From positions 50,251,268 through 50,315,267 of the forward strand of contig CM043944.1 in NCBI GenBank assembly GCA_014529385.2: a DNA stretch of 64,000 nucleotides, read 5' to 3'. This document shows, piece after piece, positions 1 to 11,945 of the stretch. This stretch comes from Adiantum capillus-veneris. Lineage: Eukaryota; Streptophyta; Polypodiopsida; Polypodiales; Pteridaceae. A program made the translations under genes and the position numbers. Each line of letters starts with the position of its first letter. Position 1 is the first letter of the stretch. The notes beneath the pieces were generated by a model, which was not told where the DNA came from, made no database searches, and saw nothing but the letters and a program-made list of their open reading frames with translations.

Positions 1-1271
1 TGTCTACTTGTTTCTCTAGAGTTGGTTTGATACGGGTTGGAGCTGGTACCTCGTGCCAACTTGCAGGTTTGCCAAGCGGGTTTTCTATCAAGGATTGGGT
101 TGTTTCAATCATCTTTCGACACATTCCCAACCTCTATTTTTCTATTTCTGCATATGGATAAGTCATCCATCTTTGCTCTTGGGTTTGGTTGTTTTTTAGT
201 CTTGCTTCGTATGCTTTTAAAAGTACGTCTAACTGCTCATTTACTTTTTCTACCAGCACTGATCCTCTTAATCCTGCACTTTTGGGTTCTACTATTTCCT
301 TGGGCCCTATGGGCTCTAAGGTTGCCGCAGTGTGTGAGCTTAAACTAGTTAGATCGTCTACCGCTCTAATCTATCCTTTGTGTGTTTTAACTCCTCAAAT
401 AGAGCCATTTGTTCTCGTTCTCTCCTGGCTTTCATACGCGCCTTTCTAGCTTTCCAAGTGCTTCTCTGATTTTTCATTTCTACACTTGGGGCATCAGTCT
501 TTGGCTCTTCAATTATGGGTTCGTTTGTCATTCTTTGAGCTTGGGCTTGTGTCACTGCATAAATAGGTATTAATGTCTCATTTTTTGACCCTCCACTGGA
601 AGGCATTGCTTCCAACATGTTCAAAGTAGTGTTTGCTCCTTTGCTCGGGTTCTTAGGGCAATCAGGAATCAAGTGAGTAATTCCACACTCGGTGCAATAC
701 GCATTGACTCTAATGATTTCATCATGAGGACAGTCTCTTAGCCAATGGTCTCCACCACACTTGTAGCAGGGTCCCTTAGGCTGTTGAGGTGCTCCTTGAG
801 CTCCTCTTTGTTGGTATGCATGCCTCTGCCCGCTCATGCCTCCGTTGGCTATGAACAATAGTGTTCGTTCATCCAAGCTGTATCTTCCTTCTCTTGCTAC
901 CTGTGCAGTTGTTGGTGGTCCTATACTTCCCATCATGCTCCAAGGTTCTAGCGTTGGGGGTTCTTCCGGTGGATAATAGACAGGATTTGTTGCATATCCA
1001 TTGGAATCTTTGTAAAATGCATGCATAGGTACCAAAGCCTTCTCTTCTGGTTCGTTTACCATTGGTGTGTATCTTATGCCAACTGGTCGTAATCTTGGTA
1101 GGGGTGGTTGTTGCCCCAATACGATTGTGGTCTTTCTACACCTACAGGTCCTGGTAGGTTGCCTGCTTGATACCTAGGCATCGGTGGAAGTTGAGGAGAT
1201 GCTACCTGAACTTGGGGAGCATATGGTCGCTCTCTCACATATCCCTTGTTATAATAACATCCCTCCGTCAC
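1..1271 (-). pseudogene. Ty3-type gag, C-terminal part with two zinc knuckles
   Basis: Nucleocapsid part of a Ty3/gypsy gag, which binds and packages element RNA. The minus strand encodes two knuckles, CYKCGGDHWLRDC and CTECGITHLIPDC, followed by a lysine/arginine-rich stretch. Both knuckles are CX2CX3HX4C, one residue shorter between second Cys and His than the usual CX2CX4HX4C. The frame is broken near 1074-1119, where two reading frames overlap and continue one another. Positions 1-357 are similar in DNA to 46960-47200 inside the related element, so gag runs off the window edge. Decayed, non-functional copy. Confidence 0.85.
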
Positions 1272-1367
1272 ATGGTTTGTCCATTTTTGTTCAATAGCAC
1301 ACCACTTCAGCTATTTAGCCTGAGGCTTGGCATACATATTAATCTTTTTTAGCACTTCCTCTACAAG

Positions 1368-2014
1368 CTACTCCTGGCTTACAGCTACTTCGCCTTTCGG
1401 TGTTGTCTTAGCGGACTTGCTTCCACTTTGTTGTTGTGAGGATGAATCGTCATCAAGATCCTTGAATTCACCCTCCTTGTAGACCGCACAATTGCCTACA
1501 AGGTAAAGAGCCTCCTTAGTTAACTCATTTAACATTGTGCTCCTCTTCATATGTAAGTCCTTCTGGAGATTTGTGTTCCTTAGTCCTTGAATAAATATAA
1601 GCATAAGTTTGGACTGAGTTGGCAGTTCTTCCATAGGGCAGAACTTCACATATCTTTTTAGTCGTAGGGCTGCCTTTCGCACAGACTCCCCTTCTTTCTG
1701 TTTGAATTTATGGATTTGTGAGACTGTATTATGAGTTATCCCCCTTTGTGATTCCTCAATAAACTCGTCAAACACCTCCTCCATCGCTCAAAGTCTCTAC
1801 GCTCCACAGAGTCAAACCAAATAGCGGCATCCTCTTCTAGAGTAAGTCCAAACCTTGTAAATTGGGTAGGGAAGTCCAACACTTCTTCAGCTCTAATCAC
1901 ATACACAAAGGCTGCTACATGATCCTTAGGATCTATGTTTCCCGTGTATTTCTTGTTTATCCATTTTTGCACCTGAGAAGGTCTAATTCTACGATGGTCT
2001 ACCAATCTCAACAT
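1368..2014 (-). pseudogene. Ty3-type gag, capsid part
   Basis: Two overlapping minus-strand frames (2014-1736 and 1784-1368) together give a retrotransposon gag capsid domain: PxxH/F-type core with AAIWFDSVE, then FKQKEGESVRKAALRLKRY and an F(I)QGLRNTNLQKDL segment. This order is typical of the plant Retrotrans_gag family that forms the virus-like particle. A frameshift near 1736-1784 separates the halves. It lies upstream (in minus-strand sense) of the zinc-knuckle part at 1-1271, as expected for one gag gene. Family assignment is firm; the copy is broken. Confidence 0.85.
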
Positions 2015-2099
2015 TGGTTCTCCTCATCCTACTCGATATACCTCCTCTTTTGGTAGTGGGAGGGTTCCTCTCCTAGAGGTGCCCCTAAGCCATAATTTT

Positions 2100-3193
2100 T
2101 AATGGCTCTTGCAAGAGGTGGTTCATCTCTTCGAACTCATTCTATGGGTTGTCTTCCAGGCTGTGCCGACTTTTGAGTTTTTGGCTTACTCTTGCCTTGA
2201 TACTGTGAATAGAGTGGTGGTTCTTGTAAATCTCTTAGCCCTCGTGCGGCTGGATAACCATCTCTATTTCGGTCTTGTTCTAATGTTGCACTTTGTTGAA
2301 GCCATGCCTGCAATGATGGTTGGGTTGCTTGTTGGTTCTGGTAGTTGAACGTCTGTTGTCGGTTAGAATGTGATGTTGCGTCGTACTCTTCTGAAAATGG
2401 ATTTCTCGACTTGCTAGGGGTATAGGTGGACCTTGATACTTCTTCGGGGACATATGTTGATGTTTTTGGAACTGTTGCCTTTTCTACCTCCTCTAGGAGA
2501 ATTCGTTTGTTTTCTCACCCGTACCTGTCAACAAAAATGACATCCTTCCCCATAGCAATTTCATAAGAGAATAAGTAAAGAACCTTGTCTTTGCTTAATT
2601 CATTTGGGTAGGGTTCTTTGCATCGAAAATAAGATACTACTCCCTCGCTCTCATGCTTGTAAATTCCCATATTCTCATTATAGGTAGAGACCCTGGTTGT
2701 TTTTTTATCATACATAAAAAGAGCTCCAGGTCGATCAATTTTTGGAGGCGGCTCTTGATCCTCTGAGACCATTTTTCCTTTTGCCACATTATCTCCATAT
2801 CTGTTGTAATCCTCAGGGTTACTAACTATCAGATAGTGGTTTCCCTTTTCGTCTTGGAATCTATCTCTATCATCATAGACTCAAATTATCTCCAGTCTCT
2901 GAGAAGGTCTTTCTTCTATACAAAATACACTTGCCTCCCCGATAGTCATAATAAACTAGGGCTCCCCTAGAGTTTGTTCCTTCTAAGAAGATTATAGTGA
3001 ACTTGGCATCGTTCAAAGGGTTTTGGGAGGTACTTCCTCCTAGCATCGGTCCTTCACCAGAGAAACCTCCTGGCTGTTGACTGCCCATCATGAAGAAGGA
3101 CTTATCTGATGAAGTATCAGTATCACTATCCTCCTCAATGATCGGTGCTAATGGATCTAGCCTTGCCTGAGTTACACTCTCCTCAGTGGACAC
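2100..3193 (-). pseudogene. Ty3-type gag, N-terminal part
   Basis: Minus-strand frames 3193-2873 and 2787-2515 form the variable gag N-terminus. The MSTEESV start matches the STEESV segment of the homologous frame at 51140-50853, just after its MNLRSGR start. The acidic low-complexity stretch and the ALVYYD/HVYLD segment are shared too. The part 2100-2510 has no long frame but connects to the capsid part. I take the region as one decayed gag gene from about 3193 down to the window edge. Confidence 0.65.
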
Positions 3194-5064
3194 TAAGCTA
3201 CCCTAATCACCTGTCACTTTTTGGTCTCTAGGAATGTGTCTTCCTGATCTTAAATTCATCAAACTTAGCAATGCAATTTATCACAAATCCAACCACTCAC
3301 CTGGCAAAGGATTAGTTTCCGCACAACTTCTTGTCTTGCCGTTGAATATACCTGTACACAAGCATTTAATTTCGGCAATAGAATCAAAGCATTTGACCGC
3401 TAGAGGTGGTTTTAGTAATGATTGGTATTACTAGAGGGTTAACCTCAACCACTATTGTACTTTATACATCGCGGATGTTCTTGATTAGGTCTGCTAATCT
3501 AGAACTGTACTTCACTCAAATGTTTATTAGTTTAGAAGGAAAGTCTTAATTCTGTCTTTGCTCTGTCAAGAGGTCAAACAAGGTCCAATTTCACTTCTGA
3601 AAGAAGTTCTGGAACTCTTAAGTCAATTGGAACATCACTCTATGTCTACAGTCAGATTTTGACTTCAATAAGCCCCTGTAGACATCCTACAGGTAGCATG
3701 TCTACCTGCTCTGTTTTGGCTGAAATTTTCACTATAGATTCCCCTTCATGGACTGAGTCCACAGCTGTTCTCACTTTTTGATTTGGACACCTATAAGCTG
3801 GTCATCTGATCAGAAATCTGTTCCAACAGCCTGATGTTGGTCTGACCAGTCAAATCAACTCCAATTTGGACCAAAGTTGACTAGGAGACTTGCCTCAGGC
3901 TATACAACACCCTGCTATGCCTACAGTCAGATTTTGACTTCAATATCATGCAGTAGACATCCTACGCGTAGCATGTCTAACTGCTCAAAATTGCTCCAAA
4001 TGCAAACCACAGACTCCTCTTAAGGTTCTGATCACTCTGGTGTGCTCACAATTGGATTTGGAGTGCTAAATCACTGTGAACACATCCTACGCGTAGGATG
4101 TCTAAGTGATCTTTTTGACCCCAAACTTGAGCCACAGCTTCCCCTTAATGTCATCAACCCATTGCTATGCTTAGATTTTAGTTTGGATTTCAAAAGACCC
4201 CAATTTTAGCTAACCTAGTCTTTTTTCAATCAAAAATGCTAAAGTCTTCTTAAAACCCAATTTTTTCACCCAATTGAGATGAAACCTTTCTCATGCACTC
4301 AATAAATCATGTAGATCATGCTCATGAAGCCATCCTATGGTTTTGGTCTTAAAATAATGCCTTGGCACAATTTGGGTAGGATGTCTGGCAATTTCCTTTC
4401 TTTTGGCCTTATTCTGTCAAGATATGGTCAAACTTCCACTTTCCAGGTGAGAATAGGGTAAAACCTACCTTCTAAACACACTGGTCAACTCAGAGTTTCA
4501 AAATTCTCACCACAACACCCTGTAGACATCCTACGCGTAGCATGTCTACTGGCTTAAAATTTAATTTTTTTCTGACAGAAGTACTCCCTATGCTCTGCAG
4601 CTCTCTCAGAATTACTCACAAAAACTTTTGAACTTCAATTTAGCTTCTAAACACTCTTTTTCGTCTTTTACAACTTTTTGATGAGCCTAACAGCAAATAT
4701 AACATGCACGAAGTGCTCCAGATCATAAATCATGATTTCCTACTTACCTTACTCCTACTCATCATGTGAGATGGTGATTTTGGTGTTTCGGTTGCTTCCT
4801 GGCCTCTCCGGACTCTCAACCTATCCTTTCACCACCTCTACCACTCCAACTCCTACTCTCTACACCACAACTTAACTAATACCTAAAACTACTTAAGTCT
4901 ACCTAAGTCGAAGGATCTAGGCCAGACACTCGCTCCCTAGACTTCTCCTGAGACCTAAAGAGTCCCCCACCCTCTGATCCTATCTAAATGTAAAACAAGA
5001 CTCTGGAAAGCCAGAGAATCCCTATCCTCAAGGACTAGTCTCGGTCACCTACCTAGGTTTTTCG
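3194..5064 (-). repeat. Retroelement leader with repeated palindromes
   Basis: Non-coding leader of the minus-strand Ty3 element, between primer-binding site and gag start. It contains four copies of a palindromic motif with a TACGCGTA-type centre and TAGACAT/ATGTCTA arms: 3679-3704 (centre TACAGGTA), 3954-3979, 4082-4101 (a perfect 20-bp palindrome) and 4523-4548. The first two sit in copies of a longer direct repeat about 276 bp apart, sharing the CTACAGTCAGATTTTGACTT segment. No gene is visible. Such stem-loops could serve RNA dimerisation or packaging, which is inference. Confidence 0.7.
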
Positions 5065-5082
5065 TCCCTGGTAGCGTCGCCA
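5065..5082 (-). promoter_or_regulatory. Primer-binding site, tRNA-Asp-like
   Basis: On the minus strand this reads TGGCGACGCTACCAGGGA, one base after an LTR end in CCAACA. It agrees at 14 of 18 bases with TGGCGCCGTTGCCGGGGA, which I recall as the tRNA-Asp-type site of many plant Ty3 elements. Its place between leader and LTR fits. The tRNA identity is from memory. Confidence 0.6.
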
Positions 5083-5083
5083 A

Positions 5084-5276
5084 TGTTGGCGGATACGCCA
5101 CGACGGACGTCAACACAACGAGAACTCACCTAACAAGATTTTTCAACTAAGGACGAAGCTCGACCCGCAGGCACGTGGAGGCAAGCATAGGGTGTCAACC
5201 TACACTCGATCAACTATTGACTACTTCCTACAAAGGTCTCTACCCAATGTCTAAGCTACAGGAGTCTTACCATACC
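5084..5276 (-). repeat. LTR fragment (U5 side)
   Basis: Sequence next to the primer-binding site, starting TGTTGGCGGATACGCC on the plus strand, therefore the 3' end of a minus-strand 5' LTR. Its outer limit cannot be set because no second copy is in the window. It meets the inverted motif at 5277, so the LTR may have been interrupted there. Confidence 0.5.
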
Positions 5277-5320
5277 CCGAGCGACATTTTTCGAGCAAAC
5301 ACAGATCCGAGCAAACAAAT
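5277..5320 (+). repeat. Left candidate terminal inverted repeat
   Basis: Holds CCGAGCGA (5277-5284), CGAGCAAACA (5292-5301) and CCGAGCAAACAAAT (5307-5320). The same words occur in reverse complement at 17847-17876. The left end has the CGAGCAAACA word twice, as if a 16-bp step was duplicated. No matching target-site duplication flanks the pair. Confidence 0.5.
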
Positions 5321-6600
5321 TAAGAAAGTGAATCATAATACATGAAAATGAACTCAACAAGTTATAGTATTACAAACACTATCCAATTTGTTAATAACTA
5401 AACCCTACATCACAATTACTTGCCAATAATTCTCTAAATTCTTTAAGGAGTTGCTTTCGTCTCATCAATGACTTAATGTTTATCCATAACACAAATTACG
5501 TTGTCAAATCATTAATACAAGAGAATTCCATTAAAAATGGACAATGTTTTCTTTGTAAAATGAAAAAAAAATTCAAACTAACCATGGTCCATTGGACACC
5601 TCACATGCGGATTTTAAAATATTCACTTTCAAAATCATACAAGGATCCGTCATTAATGAAAACATTGCGTTGATGACGCATTTCACAGATATGAAAGTCG
5701 TATCGCAATTGCTTTGCCATCCTTTGAGCCGCTGCCTCTACATAGATTGGCAATGCACTTCCACAAACAAGCAAAAGTGAATGTAGTCAATATGCATGCA
5801 CTCAAAATTCAATCTATGGATCTCATTAATAACATTAAACGTAATTCTTTTGCAAGATCCATAAATGCCAAAAAGTGAAACATAACATAAAGACCCAAAA
5901 CACAGAGCAAACAAAATAGGGAAGTGAATCATAATACAAGAAAATGAACTCAATAAGCTACATTTTCACAAACACTATCTTATTTGTTAATAACTAAACC
6001 CTACATCACAAACACTTGCCAACAATTCTCTACATTCTTGAAGGAGTCGCATTCGTCTCATCAATTCACAATGTTATGTATTATACATAATACAAATTAT
6101 GTTGTCAAATCATTAATACAAGAGCCTTTCATAAAAAAAATTGGACAAAGCTTCCTTTGTAAAATGAAGAAAATTTCAAACTAACCATGGTCCAATGGAC
6201 ACCTCACATGAGGATTTCAAAATATTCACTTTCAAAATCATAGAAGGAATGATATGTCCATTTGTCAATACTTAAACTCTACATCATAAGCACTCGCTAA
6301 TAATTCTTAGACTCTATGAAAAGTCGCATTCGTCATCAATGAAAACATTGCATTTATGACGCGTTTCACAGATACGAAAGTCGTATCTCAATTCCTTCGC
6401 CATTCTTTGAGCCGCTGCCGCTGCCTCTGCATAAATCGGCAATGCACTTCCACAAACAAACAAAAGTATATGTAGTTATTATGCATGTAATCAAAATTTA
6501 ATCTATGGATCTAATAACATTAGACGTAATTCTTACGCAAGATACACAAATGCCAAAAAGTGAAACACAACATAAAGATCAAAAACACAAAAGTAATGTC
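5308..6600. repeat. Tandem duplication, about 596-bp period, left subterminal
   Basis: Two diverged direct copies, about 5308-5903 and 5904-6600. GAGCAAACAAA opens each copy. Shared landmarks include GTGAATCATAATAC at 5328 and 5924, AATAACTAAACCCTACATCAC, a TTTGAGCCGCTGCC segment, and AATGCCAAAAAGTGAAAC near the end. The short plus-strand frames in it are shadows of the duplication. Located just past the 3' end of the methylase-type gene. Confidence 0.85.
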
Positions 6601-6626
6601 AATGTCATAGTAGGAGCGAAGTCTCA

Positions 6627-9600
6627 CTAGTCATCATAAGGGTCGACACGCGATGACATGTCACCCTCATCCTCAACATCTAGAGAGATAGATGCCTCCT
6701 CTCGGCTTCGCTTTTTAGGGCAAAGCAAGGGAACCACATAGTCTCTAATAAGAGACTCATCGGTGTCAAGCACAGCACATGCTCGTTCAGATGATAAGCA
6801 TGCAGCCAAACCGGAAGTTGTACCACACCCAAGCTCCAAACAAATACCTCCACGTCGACAAAGGAGCTCAACAAAAGCTGCAACAAAAGCCTGGCTCCGT
6901 TGCATCTCACCCCTCCAAGGCATCCCTGATCCTGATCTAGCTGAGGAAGGCTCAGGAAAATGGTGTGTCATGAACGAATCTGAAGGCTGGAGACCCAAGC
7001 GAGAGAACATAGTGGTGCTCTTTGCCACAAAGCATGCTGGCTGCATCCCAATCCTGTGTACCATAAGTAGCATAGAGCACTGGCACTGCAAATGAAATTA
7101 CAAAACCACAACATTGAAGAAACATTGAAGAAAGAGACTCAACAAAACTATACAATACTGAAGTGAAAACAATACCTGAATTCGACCAAATAAACTCTCA
7201 ACATATCCATATGAACTATGATGGATCACTATAATGCGACGATGTACCACCATCTGTGAAGCACGACAGAACCTCTCCACCCATCCAATAACCTCTCCTA
7301 TTCATAGGCTCTTGTAAGAAAAAACTACATTAATGCAAGTAATCAAACACAACACAAATACCTGCAGTAGAAGCCATAATGAGCAGCCATCCAGAATCTG
7401 CAAGTGTAGAAAAAGTCAAATGGATAGCAGATCGTACATGCTCCTCAATGAAAATATCCCAACGAGATGGAGAAGAAGAACCAATATGCAATCCACCAAA
7501 AGGAAGATCCAAGAAGACAAAATCTGCGGCCCACGAAACAGACTTTCCCCCACGAGTGTATGGCACACCGCTTGAGCGAACTCGAGACATATGTTGATGC
7601 ACAAGATTCCACGATGCATTGCGAGTACCCTCTCTATAGTTTGCAGCGAGAGAAATGTAATCGCCAACAATAGCAATACATTGTGTATCAACAGGAAGCA
7701 TTGGGTAACGCAAAGGAGACTCCAAAACATAGAAAAATTGTATGCTCCTCCTAACAACAATCAAGCCCGAGGAGTCTGCGACAACATATTTATGATATGT
7801 GAACTTTTTCACAAAGTATTAATAAAAGTCGACAATAAAAATTTCGACACTTACCATGCTCTAGAACATCCTTCTCAATAGTGGTATCAACCACAGTCTC
7901 CATCCTCTCACTAGACAAGTGGACACCTTAAAAGACATATACAATAGTTTTTGAACCTACAAGAATCAACAGCATGAAAACATAAAAGTTAAAGAATGAC
8001 ATAAGCATACCTGGTTGTCTCGCCTCTAAAGTAGCAGGTAATGGTTGTCTCACCTCTGCTGCTGCATCCCTAAGCATGGTTTCTCGAAGCTCTTTCTCTC
8101 TCTCAAGGATGTGACCCTGCACCATATCTAACCACCATGGACATGTATCTCTCTCCCATGTTGTCAAAGTGGGCATGCTAGGGGGGTACATATATGTGTC
8201 CTTTGACACAGTCCGTGCCCACTATCTCACCACAAATGGGAGAGTTGGCAAGATCCCCTTTGAAACCAAAAGTGACAAAAACCTAACAATAAACAAAAAC
8301 ATTGAACACATGACTCGATAGTGACATACAAAGCAAGATCAAAATTGTTACAAACCTGTAAGCCAATCGTTGAGCTGCCATTCGAAAAGTATCAACTTTC
8401 TTGAGTGCTTGTTTCTCTACATCTTTGCTTTTAGCCTCCAAAGAAACCTCCAAGGATAGAGAAAAGGCCTAGCTTCAAACTTAATTTCATCAAAGTAGAA
8501 CCCCAATGTGCATTCATGTGGCAATGGTGCCCCTCATGGCACATTTGAATTGTCCAAAACAAGTTGTGTTGCTCTCTCATAGACACGAGCAAGGTAGCCC
8601 TCTCTACGCAGCCAACTACAAATTTAAAAAAAAGCAAAGTTGTGTTATTTAAACAAATATTATCTCTTAGACAAAGCAAGCCAAACATTAAATAACTAGT
8701 AAATCATACTCACTGTCGAAACAAATTATCTCCCTTCTTCAAACCAAAAGCAGTCCTTGTGATCCTATCAGACTCGAGTAATGAAACCCATTGGATTTTA
8801 TTTTGCATAGGGGCATCATGGAGTGCAATCAAGTTTAGCTTCTTTAAAGTTTCCCAGTTGTCATGTCCCCATTTGAGTGACATAATCTTTGCCAACCAGT
8901 CTGTCCCAAGATTGGGATCCAAAATATTCAAGAGCTACAACAGAATACAAAGAGCATGAAGTTTTACTTCACATCCATAACAACAATCAACACAATGACT
9001 TTTGCTTGATTATTTGGTGAAGTGTACCTTTCCAATGCGTTCTTGATATTTATGTATTATCTCACGATGAATGCTTTTCTCCTCCTTCTTCACATCCTCT
9101 ACAGGAATTCCTTGCTTGAGTTGAGTCAATCTAGACTCTTTCTCTTTAGTTATTTGAATCTAAAAAAGAAATCAATTTGTCTAAGAGTTATTCAAATGAC
9201 TTAAAAATAATTTTCAAGCAAAAAAAAAAAAAAACTCACATCATAAACTAGCATGCCAAGGTAGCGTCGTGTGAGTGGATACCAAGGTTCTGCACCTTTA
9301 GCATACTTTCTTCGCACAGATGCAATTAGTTCCTGGTCTTTGTCGGGGAGAGTTTTTAGGTAGCTTTCATGTTCAGCTACACATATGTGATTGGTGTTCA
9401 CAATCTCATACCGTATGTGAGTGGCCACCAAAGCATGCATGTTCATACTGCAAAAACCTATACTGATTTGTTTCCATAATCAAGTATTCAACAACAAGAT
9501 ATATGATTTAGTAGAGATACTCACACATTCATTCGTTGCAAGCTACTTAGCAATGCAATCTCAGGAACCTTGGTGGGATCTATGATAGTACAAAGGACCC

Positions 9601-11319
9601 TACAATGTCTCTCCTTTGAGGTGGAAAACTTCTCTTTGATAGCTTCAGTCCATGCAAGCGTGCGATGGTTGCCCTCCCAAACATAAAACATGCGGTCTGA
9701 CAGATCTGCAAACCTTGGTTGGCTTTTGAGATCCAACTCATACTCCTCATTGATTTCTATCCAAAGAGGATCCCACTTTTCCTTGATGTCATCTTCAAAA
9801 CAAGAAACCAAAATTAGTGAATTCAAAAAGAATTTTTAAAATAGAAATTCACTTAACAAATTTAAGAAGCTTCAACTTACCTGTAGCAATGGTTTGCTCT
9901 CTCTTAAATGTCCAAAGTGAAACAATGAAAGCTCCCTTTTCTTGCATATATCCTTCCCTTGCAAAAGCCGGTTTTAATCCACTTAAATCATCTCTTAAAC
10001 CTCTGACTCTAGCATATGGAATCAACCTACACAAAGGTATAGGAGGACAGTCGAAGCAACTGAACATACGTGTGGTATGAAGTACATCGGCACCTCTATG
10101 CATAAAAATATTTTGCTCCTCGTCAATCTATGCAGTTGCAGTTACCTCATCTCGCATTTCCCAAGGGATAATTTGAAGTTCGTTTTCTTCAGGAGCCAAT
10201 GTGTCATCAATTTCGTGCATAGACCCTTGGTCAACATCCACATAGTGAATCTCTTCCTCTTCAATGCCATGACACTCTGACATTTCTGTTACTGACACTG
10301 ATGACACCTATTCACTACTTTCAAGTGGTTGTGTAGACTTTTCATTACGTAGACTTTTCTTTAATCTTACACGAGATGGACTACAAATAAAATACACAAT
10401 CAACATCTTAAAAAATTTGTACATTGCCTCTAAACATGAACTTTAACATGCATGTCTATAAGCAATGAAAACTTGCCTCCAAACATGAACGTTAACAATG
10501 AAAACATTGTCTTGAAACATGAATGTTAACATGCATGTCTATAAGCAATGTTTCAAACAGAATTTAATCGTTACATAGTCCACTGGAGGAGACAAAAAAT
10601 AAAGATTGAAGACAAAAAATAAATACTATCTCCAACAAAACATTGCTTGTAAAGATGCACGCTAACATGTAACATGTATGACTAGAACCTTTTTTGTGCA
10701 TAAAAATAAATTCTAGAAATACAACAATATATTTTGCTACTCTAATGAAACATTGGTTTTAAACATGCACGTTGACATGCAGGTCTTTAAGTTGCCCTTC
10801 AATAAAATACACAATCAATCTTTGAAAATATTTGGACAGCACCTCCTTTGAATGTGGAACAAAATTTCAAAAAATATAATAATCCAATGGACACCTCACA
10901 TGAGGGTTTCTTAATATTGAATATAAAAAACAAAAATAATCTCTTTTGAAACATTAATCACTATTCTCTAAACATGCATGTTTTTAGACACTAATTGACT
11001 TGAAAGCTTGGATGATTTGAAAGCTTTTTTTCATATGTAAACATCGTCTCTAGGCATTCACATTAACATGCAGGTCTTTAGACACTAAATAAAATTTAGC
11101 AAGCTACAAACATTCTCGTCAACGGGTAGTTCTAGAAGCAATTTGCTTTTGTAAAAATATATACATTATTTTTTATACAATTTTCTTTTAGGCATGCACA
11201 TCGACGGGCACCTCTACATGCATAATAATGGCACCTCTACATGAGAAAATGTACCTAACAGGAGGGCGTCCTTTACGTCCCGCCATTGCTCCTCTCTGAT
11301 TTTTTGGTGATGTTGGCAT
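6627..11319 (-). pseudogene. ParB-like domain plus N4/N6-type DNA methylase, 12-exon gene (decayed)
   Basis: Model by exon (minus strand): 11319-11255, 10380-9881, 9792-9525, 9447-9240, 9159-9028, 8934-8714, 8615-8356, 8282-8011, 7926-7855, 7775-7362, 7297-7176, 7085-6627. All eleven introns are GT-AG and phases agree; about 997 codons. Exon 1 has an AT-hook-like GRKGRPP. Exons 2-4 carry a ParB/Srx-like domain: RLIPYARVR (near residue 143), GNHRTLAW (229-236, DNA 9673-9650) and IALLSSLQRMN (267-277). Exon 10 has DLPFG (near 756, DNA 7509-7495), a DPPY-type motif IV; exon 12 has ELGCGTT (near 929, DNA 6836-6816), an SAM-binding motif I. Motif IV before I is the beta-class order. ParB-methylase pairs are known in bacteria and phages. 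Breaks: stops at 10310, 10130, 8536 and 8224, and a frameshift in exon 7 near 8455-8470. Ends in an acidic tail. Confidence 0.75.
10381..11254 (-). repeat. Intron 1 of methylase-type gene with dispersed short repeats
   Basis: This 874-bp intron holds about eight degenerate copies of a motif near CATGCACGTTAACATGCAGGT, for example around 10436, 10490, 10522, 10652, 10764, 11052 and 11192, several followed by TCTTTA or TCTATAAGCAATG. Related GTTAAC palindromes occur in the intergenic region at 12596-12940. No coding frame is visible in it. Confidence 0.6.
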
Positions 11320-11756
11320 GGAGATGCAAGCTTTGCGTAGATACTCGGATGACAGATGCTCTAACGCTCACACTTCACAGGTGCTTTCTCACCTGCATGT
11401 GCAACTCAGACTCATAACCATACTTTGAAAGCCTCAAGAGACCGCACTTTCTTTTTGTGAATTCTGACAAGCTTTGCTTCAATTGTCTTGAAACAATGAA
11501 AACATTGTTAACTCGAGGCTCAATTTTCAAGATCGTACTCAAACCATTTCCTGATGACTTGGACCATTACACGACACTCGCTCAAGTAGCAGAATATATC
11601 CGCATGTCGTCATAAACCAAGACTGTTGAAAGCATTTATAGCTCTATTACTAGCATGGCAATCAGCACAAAATTTTGACAAAATTTCCTACACTTGAAAA
11701 ATTAAAAGCTCTAAAACTGAACTGTCTATGCATATACAAAAGTTTTTTACTCAAAA

Positions 11757-11945
11757 TTACAAGCTCTACATTGCATATTTTATTTACAAGCTCTATATTG
11801 CATACTCTATTTACAAGCTCTGCACTGCATATTTCAATTACAAGCTCTGTGCTGCATATTTTAATTACAAGCTCTATATTGCATACTTTATTTAGAGGAT
11901 TTATATTGCATACTTTATTTAGAGGCTCTGTATTGCATACTATTT
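11757..11945 (+). repeat. 27-bp minisatellite, seven units
   Basis: Seven head-to-tail 27-bp units with consensus beginning TTACAAGCTCTATATTGCAT. Because 27 is a multiple of three it makes a plus-strand frame of nine-residue repeats; I read that as a by-product, not a gene. It lies between the divergent methylase-type and transposase genes. Confidence 0.85.

Noticed and set aside
5308-6600. CRISPR-like or satellite array
   Set aside because: Two long diverged units only, no short repeat-spacer pattern; a plant nuclear context also argues against it.
6763-7095. Plus-strand frame of 110 codons opposite the methylase exon 12
   Set aside because: Shadow of the minus-strand exon, which has recognisable motifs and matching splice phases.
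10078-10140. Treating the in-frame TAG at 10130 as lying in a small intron
   Set aside because: A 50-base intron between GAG/GTAACT and ATGCATAG is too short for a plant intron; a stop mutation is simpler.
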